From NCBI RefSeq assembly GCF_900188405.1, contig NZ_FZOF01000004.1, forward strand, positions 310,001 through 374,000: DNA of 64,000 bases, written 5' to 3'. Below the pieces are notes generated by a model. The model was not told where the DNA came from and did no database searches. It saw nothing but the letters and a program-made list of their open reading frames with translations. The position numbers and the translations under genes are program-made. Shown here piece by piece: positions 7,692 to 15,849 of the stretch (positions are counted from its first letter, which is position 1; each line of letters opens with the position of its first letter). The DNA comes from Actinacidiphila glaucinigra (lineage in GTDB: Bacteria > Actinomycetota > Actinomycetes > Streptomycetales > Streptomycetaceae).

Positions 7692-8012
7692 TCACGCCAG
7701 GTGGAAGACCTCGGTGAGGGGGCGCATGGCCTCGTCCGGCCGGGTCCCGTCCAGCGCCTCGAAGAAGTCGGCCATCTCCGCCTGCCAGCGGGCGTTGACA
7801 TCGGTCGCCGCCATCGCCTCCTGGGCCGCCTTGAAGTCCTCGGTCTCCAGGTAGCCGACGAGCAGACCGTCCTCGCGGAGGAAGAGCGAGTAGTTGTGCC
7901 AGCCGGTGGCGGAGAGCGCGTCCAGCATCTCGGGCCAGACGGCGGCGTGGCGCTCGCGGTACTCGGCGAGCCGGTCCTTCCGGACCTTCAACAGGAAACA
8001 GACGCGCTGCAC
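7692..8012 (-). CDS. rhaM: L-rhamnose mutarotase
   Basis: 106 residues, the usual size for RhaM (about 104). It interconverts alpha and beta anomers of L-rhamnose before isomerisation. Family signatures are QRVCFLLKVRKDRLAEYRERH at the start (catalytic His in the ERHAAVWPEM segment), GWHNYSLFLREDGLLVGY in the middle, and MADFFE near the end. Start is GTG 8012. The isomerase, kinase and aldolase of the pathway are not in the window. It is divergent from lutABC, which would burn the L-lactate that rhamnose breakdown can produce. Confidence 0.9.
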   Translation of the reverse strand: MQRVCFLLKVRKDRLAEYRERHAAVWPEMLDALSATGWHNYSLFLREDGLLVGYLETEDFKAAQEAMAATDVNARWQAEMADFFEALDGTRPDEAMRPLTEVFHLA

Positions 8013-8040
8013 GGTCGGCCCTGGCCTCTCGGGTCTGATA

Positions 8041-8052
8041 TGAAAGGTTTCA
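8041..8052. promoter_or_regulatory. LacI-type operator candidate
   Basis: TGAAAGGTTTCA: arms TGAAA (8041-8045) and TTTCA (8048-8052) form a perfect inverted repeat around GG, the general shape of LacI-family operators. It is 29 bases upstream of the rhaM start and 148 bases upstream of lutA, so one site could control both directions. Confidence 0.5.
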
Positions 8053-8129
8053 ATCGATGGCAGGGACGTTAGGACACCCCGACATGGCTCGTCAATGGCA
8101 CCTTCTGCGGCGCGCAGACATCCGATCTC

Positions 8130-8148
8130 TGCCCCATGGTGTGGGGCA
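8130..8148. promoter_or_regulatory. Inverted repeat in the lutA promoter
   Basis: TGCCCCA (8130-8136) and TGGGGCA (8142-8148) are perfect arms around TGGTG. It lies 52 bases before the lutA start, where a repressor or activator of the lactate operon would bind. The factor is unknown; it does not look like the LacI site at 8041. Confidence 0.4.
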
Positions 8149-8199
8149 CATACGGCAGTATGAGCCCACGGGTGGCCGTGCCGACCGTAAGGAGGCCGC

Positions 8200-8964
8200 A
8201 TGCGCGTAGCACTGTTCGTCACTTGCGTGAACGACACGCTGTACCCGGACACGGGGAAGGCCGTCGTGACCCTGCTGGAGCGGCTGGGGGTGACCGTGGA
8301 CTTCCCCGCCGCACAGACCTGCTGCGGCCAGCCGCAGTTCAACACCGGCTACCGCCACGAGACGGAACCCCTGGTCAGGCGGTATGCCAAGGCCTTCGAG
8401 GGCTATGACTACATCGTCACCCCGTCCGGTTCCTGCGCCGCGATGGTGCGTGACAACTACCCCCGGATCGGCGAGCGGGCCCGCGCGGAAGGACGCGGGG
8501 AGGGCCTCGCCGCCGTCGCCGCGTCCGTCGTACCGCGCACCTACGAGCTGACCGAGTTCCTCACCGATGTGCTCAAGGTGACGGACGTCGGCGCCTACTT
8601 CCCCTATCCCGTCACCTATCATCCGACCTGTCATGGCCTGAGGATGCTGGGGCTGGGCCGCCGCCCTCAGGAGCTGCTCAGCCATGTGAAGGGTCTGGAG
8701 CTGGTCGAGCTGCCCGGCGCCGAGGAGTGCTGCGGGTTCGGCGGCACCTTCGCCGTCAAGAACGCGGCCGTCTCCGCCGCCATGGGCGCGGACAAGGCCC
8801 GCAACATCACCTCCACCGGCGCGCGCGCCGTGTGCACGGTGGACAACTCCTGCCTGATGCACATCGGCGGCACCCTCGCCCGGCTCGGCTCCGAGGTCCG
8901 GCCGGTCCACCTCGCCGAGATCCTCGCGTCGACCGAGGAGCAGCCCTACGGAGGCATCCGATGA
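8200..8964 (+). CDS. lutA: L-lactate dehydrogenase complex protein LutA
   Basis: 254 residues, behind a strong AAGGAGG (8188-8194). The protein carries two CCG domains, TCCGQPQFNTGY near residue 40 and ECCGFGGTFAVKN near residue 176, which bind iron-sulfur clusters in the LldE/LutA family. With LutB and LutC it forms a cytoplasmic, flavin-independent L-lactate oxidising complex that yields pyruvate. The stop overlaps the lutB start (ATGA at 8961), so the products should be made together. Confidence 0.92.
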   Translation: MRVALFVTCVNDTLYPDTGKAVVTLLERLGVTVDFPAAQTCCGQPQFNTGYRHETEPLVRRYAKAFEGYDYIVTPSGSCAAMVRDNYPRIGERARAEGRGEGLAAVAASVVPRTYELTEFLTDVLKVTDVGAYFPYPVTYHPTCHGLRMLGLGRRPQELLSHVKGLELVELPGAEECCGFGGTFAVKNAAVSAAMGADKARNITSTGARAVCTVDNSCLMHIGGTLARLGSEVRPVHLAEILASTEEQPYGGIR

Positions 8965-10496
8965 GCGGCACCTACCTGGGCATGCCCGCCTTCCCCGTCG
9001 CCGCCGGCGAGGCCGTGCGCGACACGACGCTGCGCGGCAACCTGCGGCACGCCACCCACACCATCCGGGACAAGCGGGCCCGCGCCGTCGCCGAACTCGA
9101 CGACTGGCAGCAGCTGCGCGCGGCGGGCAAGCAGATCAAGGACGATGTGCTGCGCCATCTCGACCACTACCTCGTGCGGTTGGAGGAGGCTGTCACCACC
9201 GCGGGCGGCACCGTCCACTGGGCCGCCGACGCGGACGAGGCCAACCGCATCGTGACGGACCTGGTGCGCGCCACCGGCGAGACCGAGGTCGTCAAGGTCA
9301 AGTCCATGGCGACGCAGGAGATCGGCCTCAACGACGCGCTCGCGGAGGCCGGGATCACCGCCTACGAGACGGACCTGGCCGAACTGATCGTGCAGCTCGG
9401 CGACGACCTGCCGAGCCACATCCTGGTGCCCGCGATCCACCGCAACCGCTCCGAGATCCGCGACATCTTCACCGACGCCATGGGCCGCTGGGGCCGTCCC
9501 GCACCCGAGGGGCTGTCGGACTCGCCCGCCGAACTGGCCGAGGCCGCGCGGCTCCACCTGCGGGAGAAGTTCCTGCGCGCCAAGGTCGGCATCTCGGGCG
9601 CCAACTTCATGATCGCCGAGACCGGCACCCTGGTCGTGGTGGAGTCCGAGGGCAACGGCCGTATGTGCCTGACGCTGCCCGAGACCCTGATCTCGGTGGT
9701 CGGCATCGAGAAGGTGCTGCCGAGCTGGCAGGACCTCGAGGTGTTCCTGCAGCTCCTGCCGCGCTCCTCCACGGCCGAGCGGATGAACCCGTACACGAGC
9801 ACCTGGACCGGGACCACCGACGAGGACGGGCCGCGCACCTTCCATCTCGTCCTGGTCGACAACGGCCGCACCGACACCCTCGCCGACGAGGTGGGGCGCC
9901 AGGCCCTGCGCTGCATCCGCTGCTCGGCCTGCCTCAACGTCTGCCCCGTGTACGAGCGGGCGGGCGGGCACGCGTACGGCTCCGCCTACCCGGGGCCGAT
10001 CGGCGCCATCCTCACCCCGCAGCTCCGCGGCACGGACACCGCGCTCGACGCCTCACTGCCGTACGCCTCGTCCCTCTGCGGCGCCTGCTACGAGGTGTGC
10101 CCGGTCGCCATCGACATCCCGGAGGTCCTCGTCCACCTGCGGGAACGCGTGGTGCAGGGCGGTGAGGTGACCCGGGCGGGCAACAGGGTGACGCTCCGGC
10201 CCGCCAAGGGCCACGCGGCGGAGCGGGCGGCCATGCGCGCGGCGCGCTGGGCGCTGGACCACCCGGCGGCGCTGCGCGCCGGACAGCGGCTGGCGTCGCG
10301 GACCCGCAGGTTCCACCCGCGGAGGCTGCCGGGGCCCGGGAAGGCGTGGACCGACACCCGGGACGTCCCGGCGGTGCCGGCGGAGTCCTTCCGGGACTGG
10401 TGGCAGCGCACCCGGGGGACGGGCGCAGCGGCCACCGGCAGCGGCACCGGCACCGGCACCGGCACCGGCATCGAGAGCAGGGAGGGCACCAAGTGA
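8961..10496 (+). CDS. lutB: L-lactate dehydrogenase complex iron-sulfur protein LutB
   Basis: 511 residues. An N-terminal LUD domain (residues about 60-290, EIGLNDALAEAG, KVGISGANFMIAETGTLVVVE) is followed by a ferredoxin-type pair of 4Fe-4S motifs, CIRCSACLNVCPVY near residue 317 and CGACYEVCPVAIDIP near residue 374. The C-terminal tail is low complexity: a GGCACC hexamer repeat encodes alternating Gly-Thr, then a short charged end. The tail varies in the family and looks dispensable. It overlaps both neighbours by 4 bases. Confidence 0.93.
   Translation: MSGTYLGMPAFPVAAGEAVRDTTLRGNLRHATHTIRDKRARAVAELDDWQQLRAAGKQIKDDVLRHLDHYLVRLEEAVTTAGGTVHWAADADEANRIVTDLVRATGETEVVKVKSMATQEIGLNDALAEAGITAYETDLAELIVQLGDDLPSHILVPAIHRNRSEIRDIFTDAMGRWGRPAPEGLSDSPAELAEAARLHLREKFLRAKVGISGANFMIAETGTLVVVESEGNGRMCLTLPETLISVVGIEKVLPSWQDLEVFLQLLPRSSTAERMNPYTSTWTGTTDEDGPRTFHLVLVDNGRTDTLADEVGRQALRCIRCSACLNVCPVYERAGGHAYGSAYPGPIGAILTPQLRGTDTALDASLPYASSLCGACYEVCPVAIDIPEVLVHLRERVVQGGEVTRAGNRVTLRPAKGHAAERAAMRAARWALDHPAALRAGQRLASRTRRFHPRRLPGPGKAWTDTRDVPAVPAESFRDWWQRTRGTGAAATGSGTGTGTGTGIESREGTK
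10440..10469 (+). repeat. GGCACC hexanucleotide tandem repeat in lutB
   Basis: About five consecutive copies of a GGCACC-type hexamer encode the Gly-Thr tract just before the LutB stop. Hexamer slippage would change length but not frame. The tract also brings the lutC start into a highly GC-repetitive context. Confidence 0.6.
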
Positions 10497-11140
10497 GCAC
10501 CCGTGACCAGGTCCTGGGGCGGATCCGCCGCGCCCTCGCCGATGCGCAGCGCGAAGCGGCACCGGCACGCGGCGCGGTGGACCGCGGCTATCTGCGCGTG
10601 CACGGACACCGGGACGCGGCACAGACCGCGGATCTGCTGGCCGAGAACCTCGCCGACTACCGTGCGATCGTCCACCGCGCCACCGGCGACGAACTCCCCG
10701 GCCGCCTCGCGGGTCTGCTGGCGGCGCGCGGCGCCCGCCGGGTCGTCGTACCGCCCGGCCTTCCGGAGCGGTGGCTCGCGGCGTTGCAGGACGTGGAACG
10801 GGTGCCCGACTCGGCCGGGCTGACGGCGCGCGAGCTCGACGCCGTCGACAGCGTCGTCACCGGCTGCGCGGTGGCGATCGCCGAGACCGGCACCATCGTG
10901 CTGGACGCCGGCCCCGACCAGGGGCGGCGCAGGATCACCCTCGTCCCGGACCACCATGTCGTCGTCGTACGCGTCCCGGAGCAGGTCGTGGACTCGGTGC
11001 CGCAGGCGCTGGAACGGCTCGATCCCGTACGGCCGTTGACATGGATCTCCGGACCCTCGGCCACCAGCGACATCGAGCTGGACCGCGTCGAGGGCGTGCA
11101 CGGGCCCCGCACCCTGGAGGTCGTGCTCGTGACGGACTGA
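10493..11140 (+). CDS. lutC: Lactate utilization protein LutC
   Basis: 215 residues from GTG 10493, which overlaps the lutB stop; GGAGGG precedes it. A single LUD domain with TGCAVAIAETGTIVLDAGPDQGRR and HHVVVVRVPEQVV matches LutC/YkgG. It is the third subunit of the L-lactate oxidation complex. Only 9 bases separate its stop from that of the convergent polymerase gene, so termination must act inside one of the genes. Confidence 0.92.
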   Translation: MSTRDQVLGRIRRALADAQREAAPARGAVDRGYLRVHGHRDAAQTADLLAENLADYRAIVHRATGDELPGRLAGLLAARGARRVVVPPGLPERWLAALQDVERVPDSAGLTARELDAVDSVVTGCAVAIAETGTIVLDAGPDQGRRRITLVPDHHVVVVRVPEQVVDSVPQALERLDPVRPLTWISGPSATSDIELDRVEGVHGPRTLEVVLVTD

Positions 11141-11149
11141 CGACGCCGC

Positions 11150-12805
11150 TCATTTGGCGTCCGCGTAGCACTCGACGACATGGGTCTGCAGCGGGAAGGG
11201 CACCGGCGTCGGGCCGAAGAGCAGGCGCCGGGCCTCCTCCGCGGACTCGGCGACGGCGCGCTCCACGTCCGGGGCCAGCTCCTGGGGTGTGTGCACGATG
11301 ACCTCGTCGTGCAGGAAGAACACCAGGCGCGGCCCTCCGCCGAGCGCGGCCAGGCGGCGGCGCAGGGAGGCGAGCACGGCCAGCGCCCATTCGGCGGCCG
11401 TGGCCTGGATGACGAAGTTGCGGGTGAAGCGCCCCCAGGAGCGGGCCTGGGCGTCCGTGAGGTCCTGCCGGTCCGCGGACGGGGCCGGTGAGGTACGCCC
11501 GAGGTGGGACCGGACGACACCGCCGCCCTCGCCGGTGCGGGCGGCGGACTCCACCAGGCGCATGGCGTCCGGGAAGCGGCGGCGCAGCACCTCGAGCAGC
11601 GGCCCCACCTCACCGCTGGTCTGGCCGTACATGGCGCCCAGCAGACCGAGCTTGGCCCGGGCGCGGTCGCCGCCGAACGCGGTGCGCGCGAGGGCGGCGT
11701 AGAGGTCGCCCTCCGCGGCGGCCGCCATCAGCCCGGGATCACCGGAGAGGGCGGCCAGGACGCGGGGTTCCAGCTGGCCCGCGTCGGCGACGACCAGCCG
11801 GTGCCCGGGGTCGGCGACCACGGCGGCGCGGATCTGCCGGGGGATCTGGAGGGCGCCGCCGCCACGGGTGGCCCAGCGGCCGGAGACGACACCGCCGACC
11901 ACGTACTCGGGGTGGAACCGCCCGGTGGGAGCCCACTGCTCGCGCCAGGCCCAGCCGTGGGCGCTGTGGATGCGGGAGAGCTCCTTGTAGCGCAGCAACA
12001 GCGCGGCGGCCGGGTGCCCGACCTCCCGCAGCACATGGGAGCGGGTGGAGCCGATCTTCACGCCCACGCGCTCGAAGGCGGGGAGCAGTTGGGCGGGCGA
12101 GTCGGGGTTGACCGGGCGGCCCAGGGCTTCCTGGATGCCGATGGCGAGTTCGGAGAGCACCTTGGGGCGGGCGCCGCCCGCCGGACGGGGGCCCAGCAGC
12201 CCGATGAGCACCGCGTCGTGGGCGTCGGCGCTCCAGGGCAGGCCGTCCCAGGTCATCTCGGCGGCGGCCAGGGCGCCGGCGGACTCGGCGGCGCACAGCA
12301 GGCGCAGCCGGTCGGGGTGTTCCGACAGGGCGATGCGACGCTGCTGGTCGGCGTGGACGGCGACCACCGCCTCCAGCGGGTCGGTGCCCGGCGGTAGATG
12401 GTGGCGGTCGGCGGCGAAGAGCACCGGCTGGTCGTCGGGGCCGCCCTCGCGCGCGTCCTCCGGCACGGGGAGTCCGCGCGGCCGGGCCCAGGCGGCGCCC
12501 AGCGAACGGGGCAGGCCCCAGCGTTCCTCGGATCCGAGCAGCACCGCTTCGACGAGCTTGAGGTCGTGGCACCGGGCCGGACGTGCCGGGACCCGCTCCA
12601 GCAGGGGCGGGTAGATCTCGTCGGTCGCGGCCCACACCCAGCGGGGCGCCTGCCGGGCCTCGCGCTCGGCGACGGCCGCCGCGAGGTCGCCGACGGCCTG
12701 CGGGGGCCCGTCCGCGGTGCCGTCCTCGCGCAGCGCCTGCAGCCGCCCGCCGGTCCCCAGGGGGTCGGCGACGACGGCGACGGACAGACTCCTGGGCGAG
12801 GTCAC
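11150..12805 (-). CDS. DNA polymerase I-like (family A) protein without a recognisable nuclease
   Basis: 551 residues from GTG 12805. The polymerase domain (about 190-551) keeps motif A as DAGQLEPR (catalytic Asp kept, usual Tyr-Ser changed), motif B as RARAKLGLLGAMYGQT (Lys and Tyr kept), and motif C as FLHDEVIVH. The N-terminal 180 residues sit where a 3'-5' exonuclease domain would be, but show no DTE/DxE or later catalytic motif, and there is no 5' nuclease. Actinobacteria commonly carry such a second short PolA-like protein. A role in repair or gap filling is inferred. It lies 45 bases after the DoxX gene. Confidence 0.8.
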   Translation of the reverse strand: MTSPRSLSVAVVADPLGTGGRLQALREDGTADGPPQAVGDLAAAVAEREARQAPRWVWAATDEIYPPLLERVPARPARCHDLKLVEAVLLGSEERWGLPRSLGAAWARPRGLPVPEDAREGGPDDQPVLFAADRHHLPPGTDPLEAVVAVHADQQRRIALSEHPDRLRLLCAAESAGALAAAEMTWDGLPWSADAHDAVLIGLLGPRPAGGARPKVLSELAIGIQEALGRPVNPDSPAQLLPAFERVGVKIGSTRSHVLREVGHPAAALLLRYKELSRIHSAHGWAWREQWAPTGRFHPEYVVGGVVSGRWATRGGGALQIPRQIRAAVVADPGHRLVVADAGQLEPRVLAALSGDPGLMAAAAEGDLYAALARTAFGGDRARAKLGLLGAMYGQTSGEVGPLLEVLRRRFPDAMRLVESAARTGEGGGVVRSHLGRTSPAPSADRQDLTDAQARSWGRFTRNFVIQATAAEWALAVLASLRRRLAALGGGPRLVFFLHDEVIVHTPQELAPDVERAVAESAEEARRLLFGPTPVPFPLQTHVVECYADAK

Positions 12806-12850
12806 CGTTCGAGGGTAGAACGAGGCACCGACAACGCCCCGCGGGGCGGG

Positions 12851-13225
12851 TCAGGGCCGGTTGTCGCGGCTCACCTTCAGGGCCCACAGCACGAGCGGCG
12901 CCTGCAGCGGCAGCCGGGCGTAGGCCGCCTTCCGCAGGGGCGCGGGCCGGTCGTGCCAGTCGCGGGCCATCTTCACGTTGGCGGGGAGCACGGCGGTGAA
13001 GAAGCCGGCCGCCAGCAGGGCGCTCGCCCGGCGGGTGCGGGGCAGGGCGATACCCGCGGCGAGCGCCAGTTCCACCGCGCCGCTGACGTAGGTCCAGGTG
13101 CGGGGCTCGCCGGGCAGGACGCGCGGGACGATCGCGTCGAAGGGCCGGGGCGCCACGAAGTGCGCGGTGCCCGTGGTGGCGAGCAGCCTGGCCAGCAGCA
13201 GGGCGGAGCGGTCGGACGCGGCCAT
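12851..13225 (-). CDS. DoxX-like membrane protein
   Basis: 124 residues with four hydrophobic segments (LLLARLLATTGTAHFV, TYVSGAVELALAAGIAL, ALLAAGFFTAVLPANVKM, LQAPLVLWALKV), the layout of DoxX/DUF4267-type small integral membrane proteins. A GGAGGCAACCG ribosome site precedes ATG 13225. It lies upstream of the polymerase gene on the same strand with a 45-base gap. Function is unknown; some DoxX proteins associate with redox or thiosulfate systems. Confidence 0.7.
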   Translation of the reverse strand: MAASDRSALLLARLLATTGTAHFVAPRPFDAIVPRVLPGEPRTWTYVSGAVELALAAGIALPRTRRASALLAAGFFTAVLPANVKMARDWHDRPAPLRKAAYARLPLQAPLVLWALKVSRDNRP

Positions 13226-13327
13226 CGGTTGCCTCCTGCGGTCTGCGCGGCGCCGCTCAGGTTAGCGCCGGTGTACCGCGCCGCGCGGGCGATCGCCCGG
13301 TCCCGGCTGTGCGCTTGCTCACCCGGC

Positions 13328-13939
13328 TCACGGCGTGGTGAAGGTCGGTCCGGCGAAGGGCGGCAGCTCCGCGAACTCCGGGGTGACCCTCAGCGACACG
13401 GCGAGCTGGGCGAGCGCGTCCCGGATCCGGGTGAGGGGGTGCTCCGGGAAGTGCGCGTCGTAGTGGGGGGCGTCGCCCCAGTGGAAGGGCAGGCCCTGCC
13501 GCAGGTCGGCGGCGTACGGATGGGGCATGAAGTAGCGCTCGGGGCCGAGTTCGATGAGCACCTTCGCCTCCCGGGCGCCGGTGGTGCCCTGTTCCAGGGC
13601 CTGCACCTTCACGACGGCGCTGCAGGAGGCGCGGGGAAGGGTGTAGCTGCCCAGGAACGCCTGGCCGGTGGGGCGGTCCGGCAGGGGGACCTTGATGACC
13701 TGGCGCAGCGTGGGCACCGTCCCCAGGTGCAGGACGTCGGCCTCGATGAGGCCGCCGCCCGCCCCGGCCGTGTAGTGGGCCAGGGCGTGCCGCAGGCGCG
13801 GCAGGTCCTTCAGGGGCGCGGGGATGTCCGGCGGCACGTCGAACCAGTGCAGGCTGACGAGGTCGCCGTGGTCGTTGGTCCAGGCGTCCGCCTCGATCTG
13901 CCGGTAGCCGGGGAGTTCCGCCCCCGCGATGGGTCCCAT
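13328..13939 (-). CDS. Conserved hypothetical protein downstream of the MarR-controlled exporter
   Basis: 203 residues, soluble, no signal peptide and no membrane segment. Motifs such as GYRQIEADAWTNDHGDLVSLHWFD and ELGPERYFMPHPYAADLRQGLPFHWGDA look well conserved but I do not recognise the family. It starts 9 bases after the exporter stop on the same strand, so it is almost certainly in the exporter operon and under MarR control. It could protect against or modify the compound exported, but nothing in the sequence proves this. Confidence 0.7.
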   Translation of the reverse strand: MGPIAGAELPGYRQIEADAWTNDHGDLVSLHWFDVPPDIPAPLKDLPRLRHALAHYTAGAGGGLIEADVLHLGTVPTLRQVIKVPLPDRPTGQAFLGSYTLPRASCSAVVKVQALEQGTTGAREAKVLIELGPERYFMPHPYAADLRQGLPFHWGDAPHYDAHFPEHPLTRIRDALAQLAVSLRVTPEFAELPPFAGPTFTTP

Positions 13940-13948
13940 GGCCGAGGA

Positions 13949-15754
13949 TCATGCCGTATGGACGAGTTGGGCGTCACGGCGGACCAGCGCGGCGTAGCGG
14001 CCGTCCAGGGCGAGCAGTTCGTCGTGGCTGCCGCGTTCCACGATCCGGCCGTGGTCGAGGACGACGATCTGGTCGGCGTCGCGGACGGTGGACAGCCGGT
14101 GGGCGATGGTGATGGTCGTGCGGCCCGCCGAGAGGCCGTCGATGGCGTCCTGGACGGCGTGCTCGGTACGGGTGTCCAGGGCGCTGGTGGCCTCGTCGAG
14201 GATGAGGACCGGGGGGTCCCGCAGGATCGTCCGCGCGATGGCCAGTCGCTGCTTCTCGCCGCCCGAGAAGCGGTAGCCGCGCTCACCGACCACGGTGTCG
14301 TAGCCGTCGGGCAGGCCCGCGATGTGGTCGTGGATCTGCGCGGCGCGTGCGGCGGCGACGATCTCCTCGTCGGTGGCGTCGGGCTTGGCGAAGCGCAGGT
14401 TCTCGGCGACCGAGGCGTGGAAGAGGTACGTCTCCTGGGAGACGACGCCGACCGACGCGGCGAGCGTGTCGAAGGCCAGGTCGCGCACGTCGTGGCCGTC
14501 GAGGGTGACGCGCCCTTCGGTGACGTCGTACAGCCGGGGCACGAGGTAGCTCAGGGTGCTCTTGCCGGAGCCGGTGGCGCCGACGACGGCCAGGCTGCCG
14601 CCGGCCGGGACCGTCAGGTCGATGCCGTCGAGGGTGCGCCCGGGAGAGGCCGGGTCGTAGGAGAAGCCGACGCCTTCGAAGCGGATGTCGCCGCGCACGC
14701 GCGGAAGGCGTACGGGGTCGTCCTTCTCGGTGATGTCGACGGGCAGGTCGAGGTACTCGAAGATGCGCTGGAAGAGCGCGAGCGAGGTCTGCATCTGGAC
14801 ACCGGTCGACAGCAGGCTGACGGTGGGCCGGAACAGTCCCTGCTGGAGGGAGACGAAGGCCACGAGCGTGCCGATGGACACGGTGCCGCCCGCTCCGTGC
14901 ACGGCGATGCCGGCGACCCAGTAGATGAGCGCGGGCATGGCGGCCATGACCACGCCGATGGTGGACATCCGCCAGCGGCCGGCCATGTTGGAGCGCACCT
15001 CGAGGTCGACCAGCCGGTCCGACTCGTCGGCGAAGGAGCGGGTGAGGGAGTCGGCGCGTCCCATGGTGCGGCCGAGGAGGATGCCGCTGACCGAGAGCGA
15101 CTCGGTGACGATGGCGGACATCGCCGCCATCTGCCTCTGGCGCTGGGTGGTGATCTTCTTGCGTTCGGTGCCGACCCTGCGGCTGATCCACACGAAGACC
15201 GGGAGCAGCAGCAGGGAGGCGATGGTCAGCCGCCAGTCCAGGGCGATCATCGCGACGACGGTGGCCACCACGCTGGTGAGGTTGGAGACCAGCGAGGTCG
15301 CGGTGGAGGTGACGGTGGCCTGCATGCCGCCGATGTCGTTGGCTATGCGGGACTGCACCTCTCCGGTGCGGGTCCGGGTGAAGAAGGCGAGCGACATGCG
15401 CTGCAGCCGCTCGTAGACGGCGGTGCGCAGGTCGTGCATGACGCGCTGGCCGACCGTGGTGGAGATCAGGGTCTGCAGGACCCCGAAGACGCTGTTGAGC
15501 ACGGCGGTGGCGATCATGCCGAGGGCGAGCAGGCTCAGCAGCCCGGTGCGGCCCTGCGGGATCGCGGTGTCGAGGATCTCGCGCAGCATGAAGGGCGAGG
15601 CGACCGAGACGAGCGAGGCGGCCCCGACGAGGAGTCCGACGAGGGTGAGGCGGGCGCGGTAGGGACGGAAGAGCCGCACGACGCGGCGGACGTCGGTGGG
15701 TCGGGCGGGGTCCTTGGGCGGCGGGGTCCACCGCGAGGTTTCATCGGGGTGCAA
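13949..15754 (-). CDS. ABC exporter, fused permease and ATPase
   Basis: 601 residues from TTG 15754, chosen because GGAGG (15759-15763) precedes it and the MarR operator and promoter lie further upstream; an ATG at 15832 in the same frame would put the operator inside the gene. A type IV exporter fold with six membrane helices (about 50-330) is followed by one nucleotide-binding domain: Walker A GATGSGKST, signature FSGGEKQRLAIAR, Walker B VLILDEATSALD, switch His in TIAHRLSTVRD. It probably works as a homodimer pumping a hydrophobic compound out, controlled by the divergent MarR gene. Confidence 0.88.
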   Translation of the reverse strand: MHPDETSRWTPPPKDPARPTDVRRVVRLFRPYRARLTLVGLLVGAASLVSVASPFMLREILDTAIPQGRTGLLSLLALGMIATAVLNSVFGVLQTLISTTVGQRVMHDLRTAVYERLQRMSLAFFTRTRTGEVQSRIANDIGGMQATVTSTATSLVSNLTSVVATVVAMIALDWRLTIASLLLLPVFVWISRRVGTERKKITTQRQRQMAAMSAIVTESLSVSGILLGRTMGRADSLTRSFADESDRLVDLEVRSNMAGRWRMSTIGVVMAAMPALIYWVAGIAVHGAGGTVSIGTLVAFVSLQQGLFRPTVSLLSTGVQMQTSLALFQRIFEYLDLPVDITEKDDPVRLPRVRGDIRFEGVGFSYDPASPGRTLDGIDLTVPAGGSLAVVGATGSGKSTLSYLVPRLYDVTEGRVTLDGHDVRDLAFDTLAASVGVVSQETYLFHASVAENLRFAKPDATDEEIVAAARAAQIHDHIAGLPDGYDTVVGERGYRFSGGEKQRLAIARTILRDPPVLILDEATSALDTRTEHAVQDAIDGLSAGRTTITIAHRLSTVRDADQIVVLDHGRIVERGSHDELLALDGRYAALVRRDAQLVHTA

Positions 15755-15800
15755 AGGGCCTCCGAAAGGTCCGGGCAGGGCGGGACGATGAGAGTCTAGT

Positions 15801-15825
15801 TCATTGTTACCTATACTCACAATGA
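15801..15825. promoter_or_regulatory. MarR operator between exporter and regulator
   Basis: TCATTGT (15801-15807) and ACAATGA (15819-15825) are perfect 7-base arms separated by 11 bases, in an AT-rich island within very GC-rich DNA. The site lies on the -35 region of the marR-like gene and just upstream of a TAGACT -10 box (minus strand, 15793-15798) for the exporter. It is a probable site for autoregulation and exporter repression. Confidence 0.7.
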
Positions 15826-15837
15826 AGTGCATCCTGA

Positions 15838-15843
15838 TACCCT
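15838..15843 (+). promoter_or_regulatory. -10 box TACCCT of the MarR gene, leaderless
   Basis: TACCCT is followed by 6 bases and then ATG 15850, so transcription should begin at or next to the start codon. No ribosome site is visible in front of the gene. Confidence 0.5.
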
Positions 15844-15849
15844 CTGACC

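Noticed and set aside
12398..15799. Open frame of more than 1100 codons on the plus strand
   Set aside because: It runs antisense to the polymerase, DoxX, unknown and exporter genes, is rich in Gly, Arg, His and Asp as expected from the reverse frame of GC-rich genes, and has no ribosome site.
15755..15832. Longer N-terminus for the ABC exporter from ATG 15832
   Set aside because: It would place the MarR operator and the TAGACT -10 box inside the gene, and the added residues have no counterpart in exporters; TTG 15754 has a GGAGG site.
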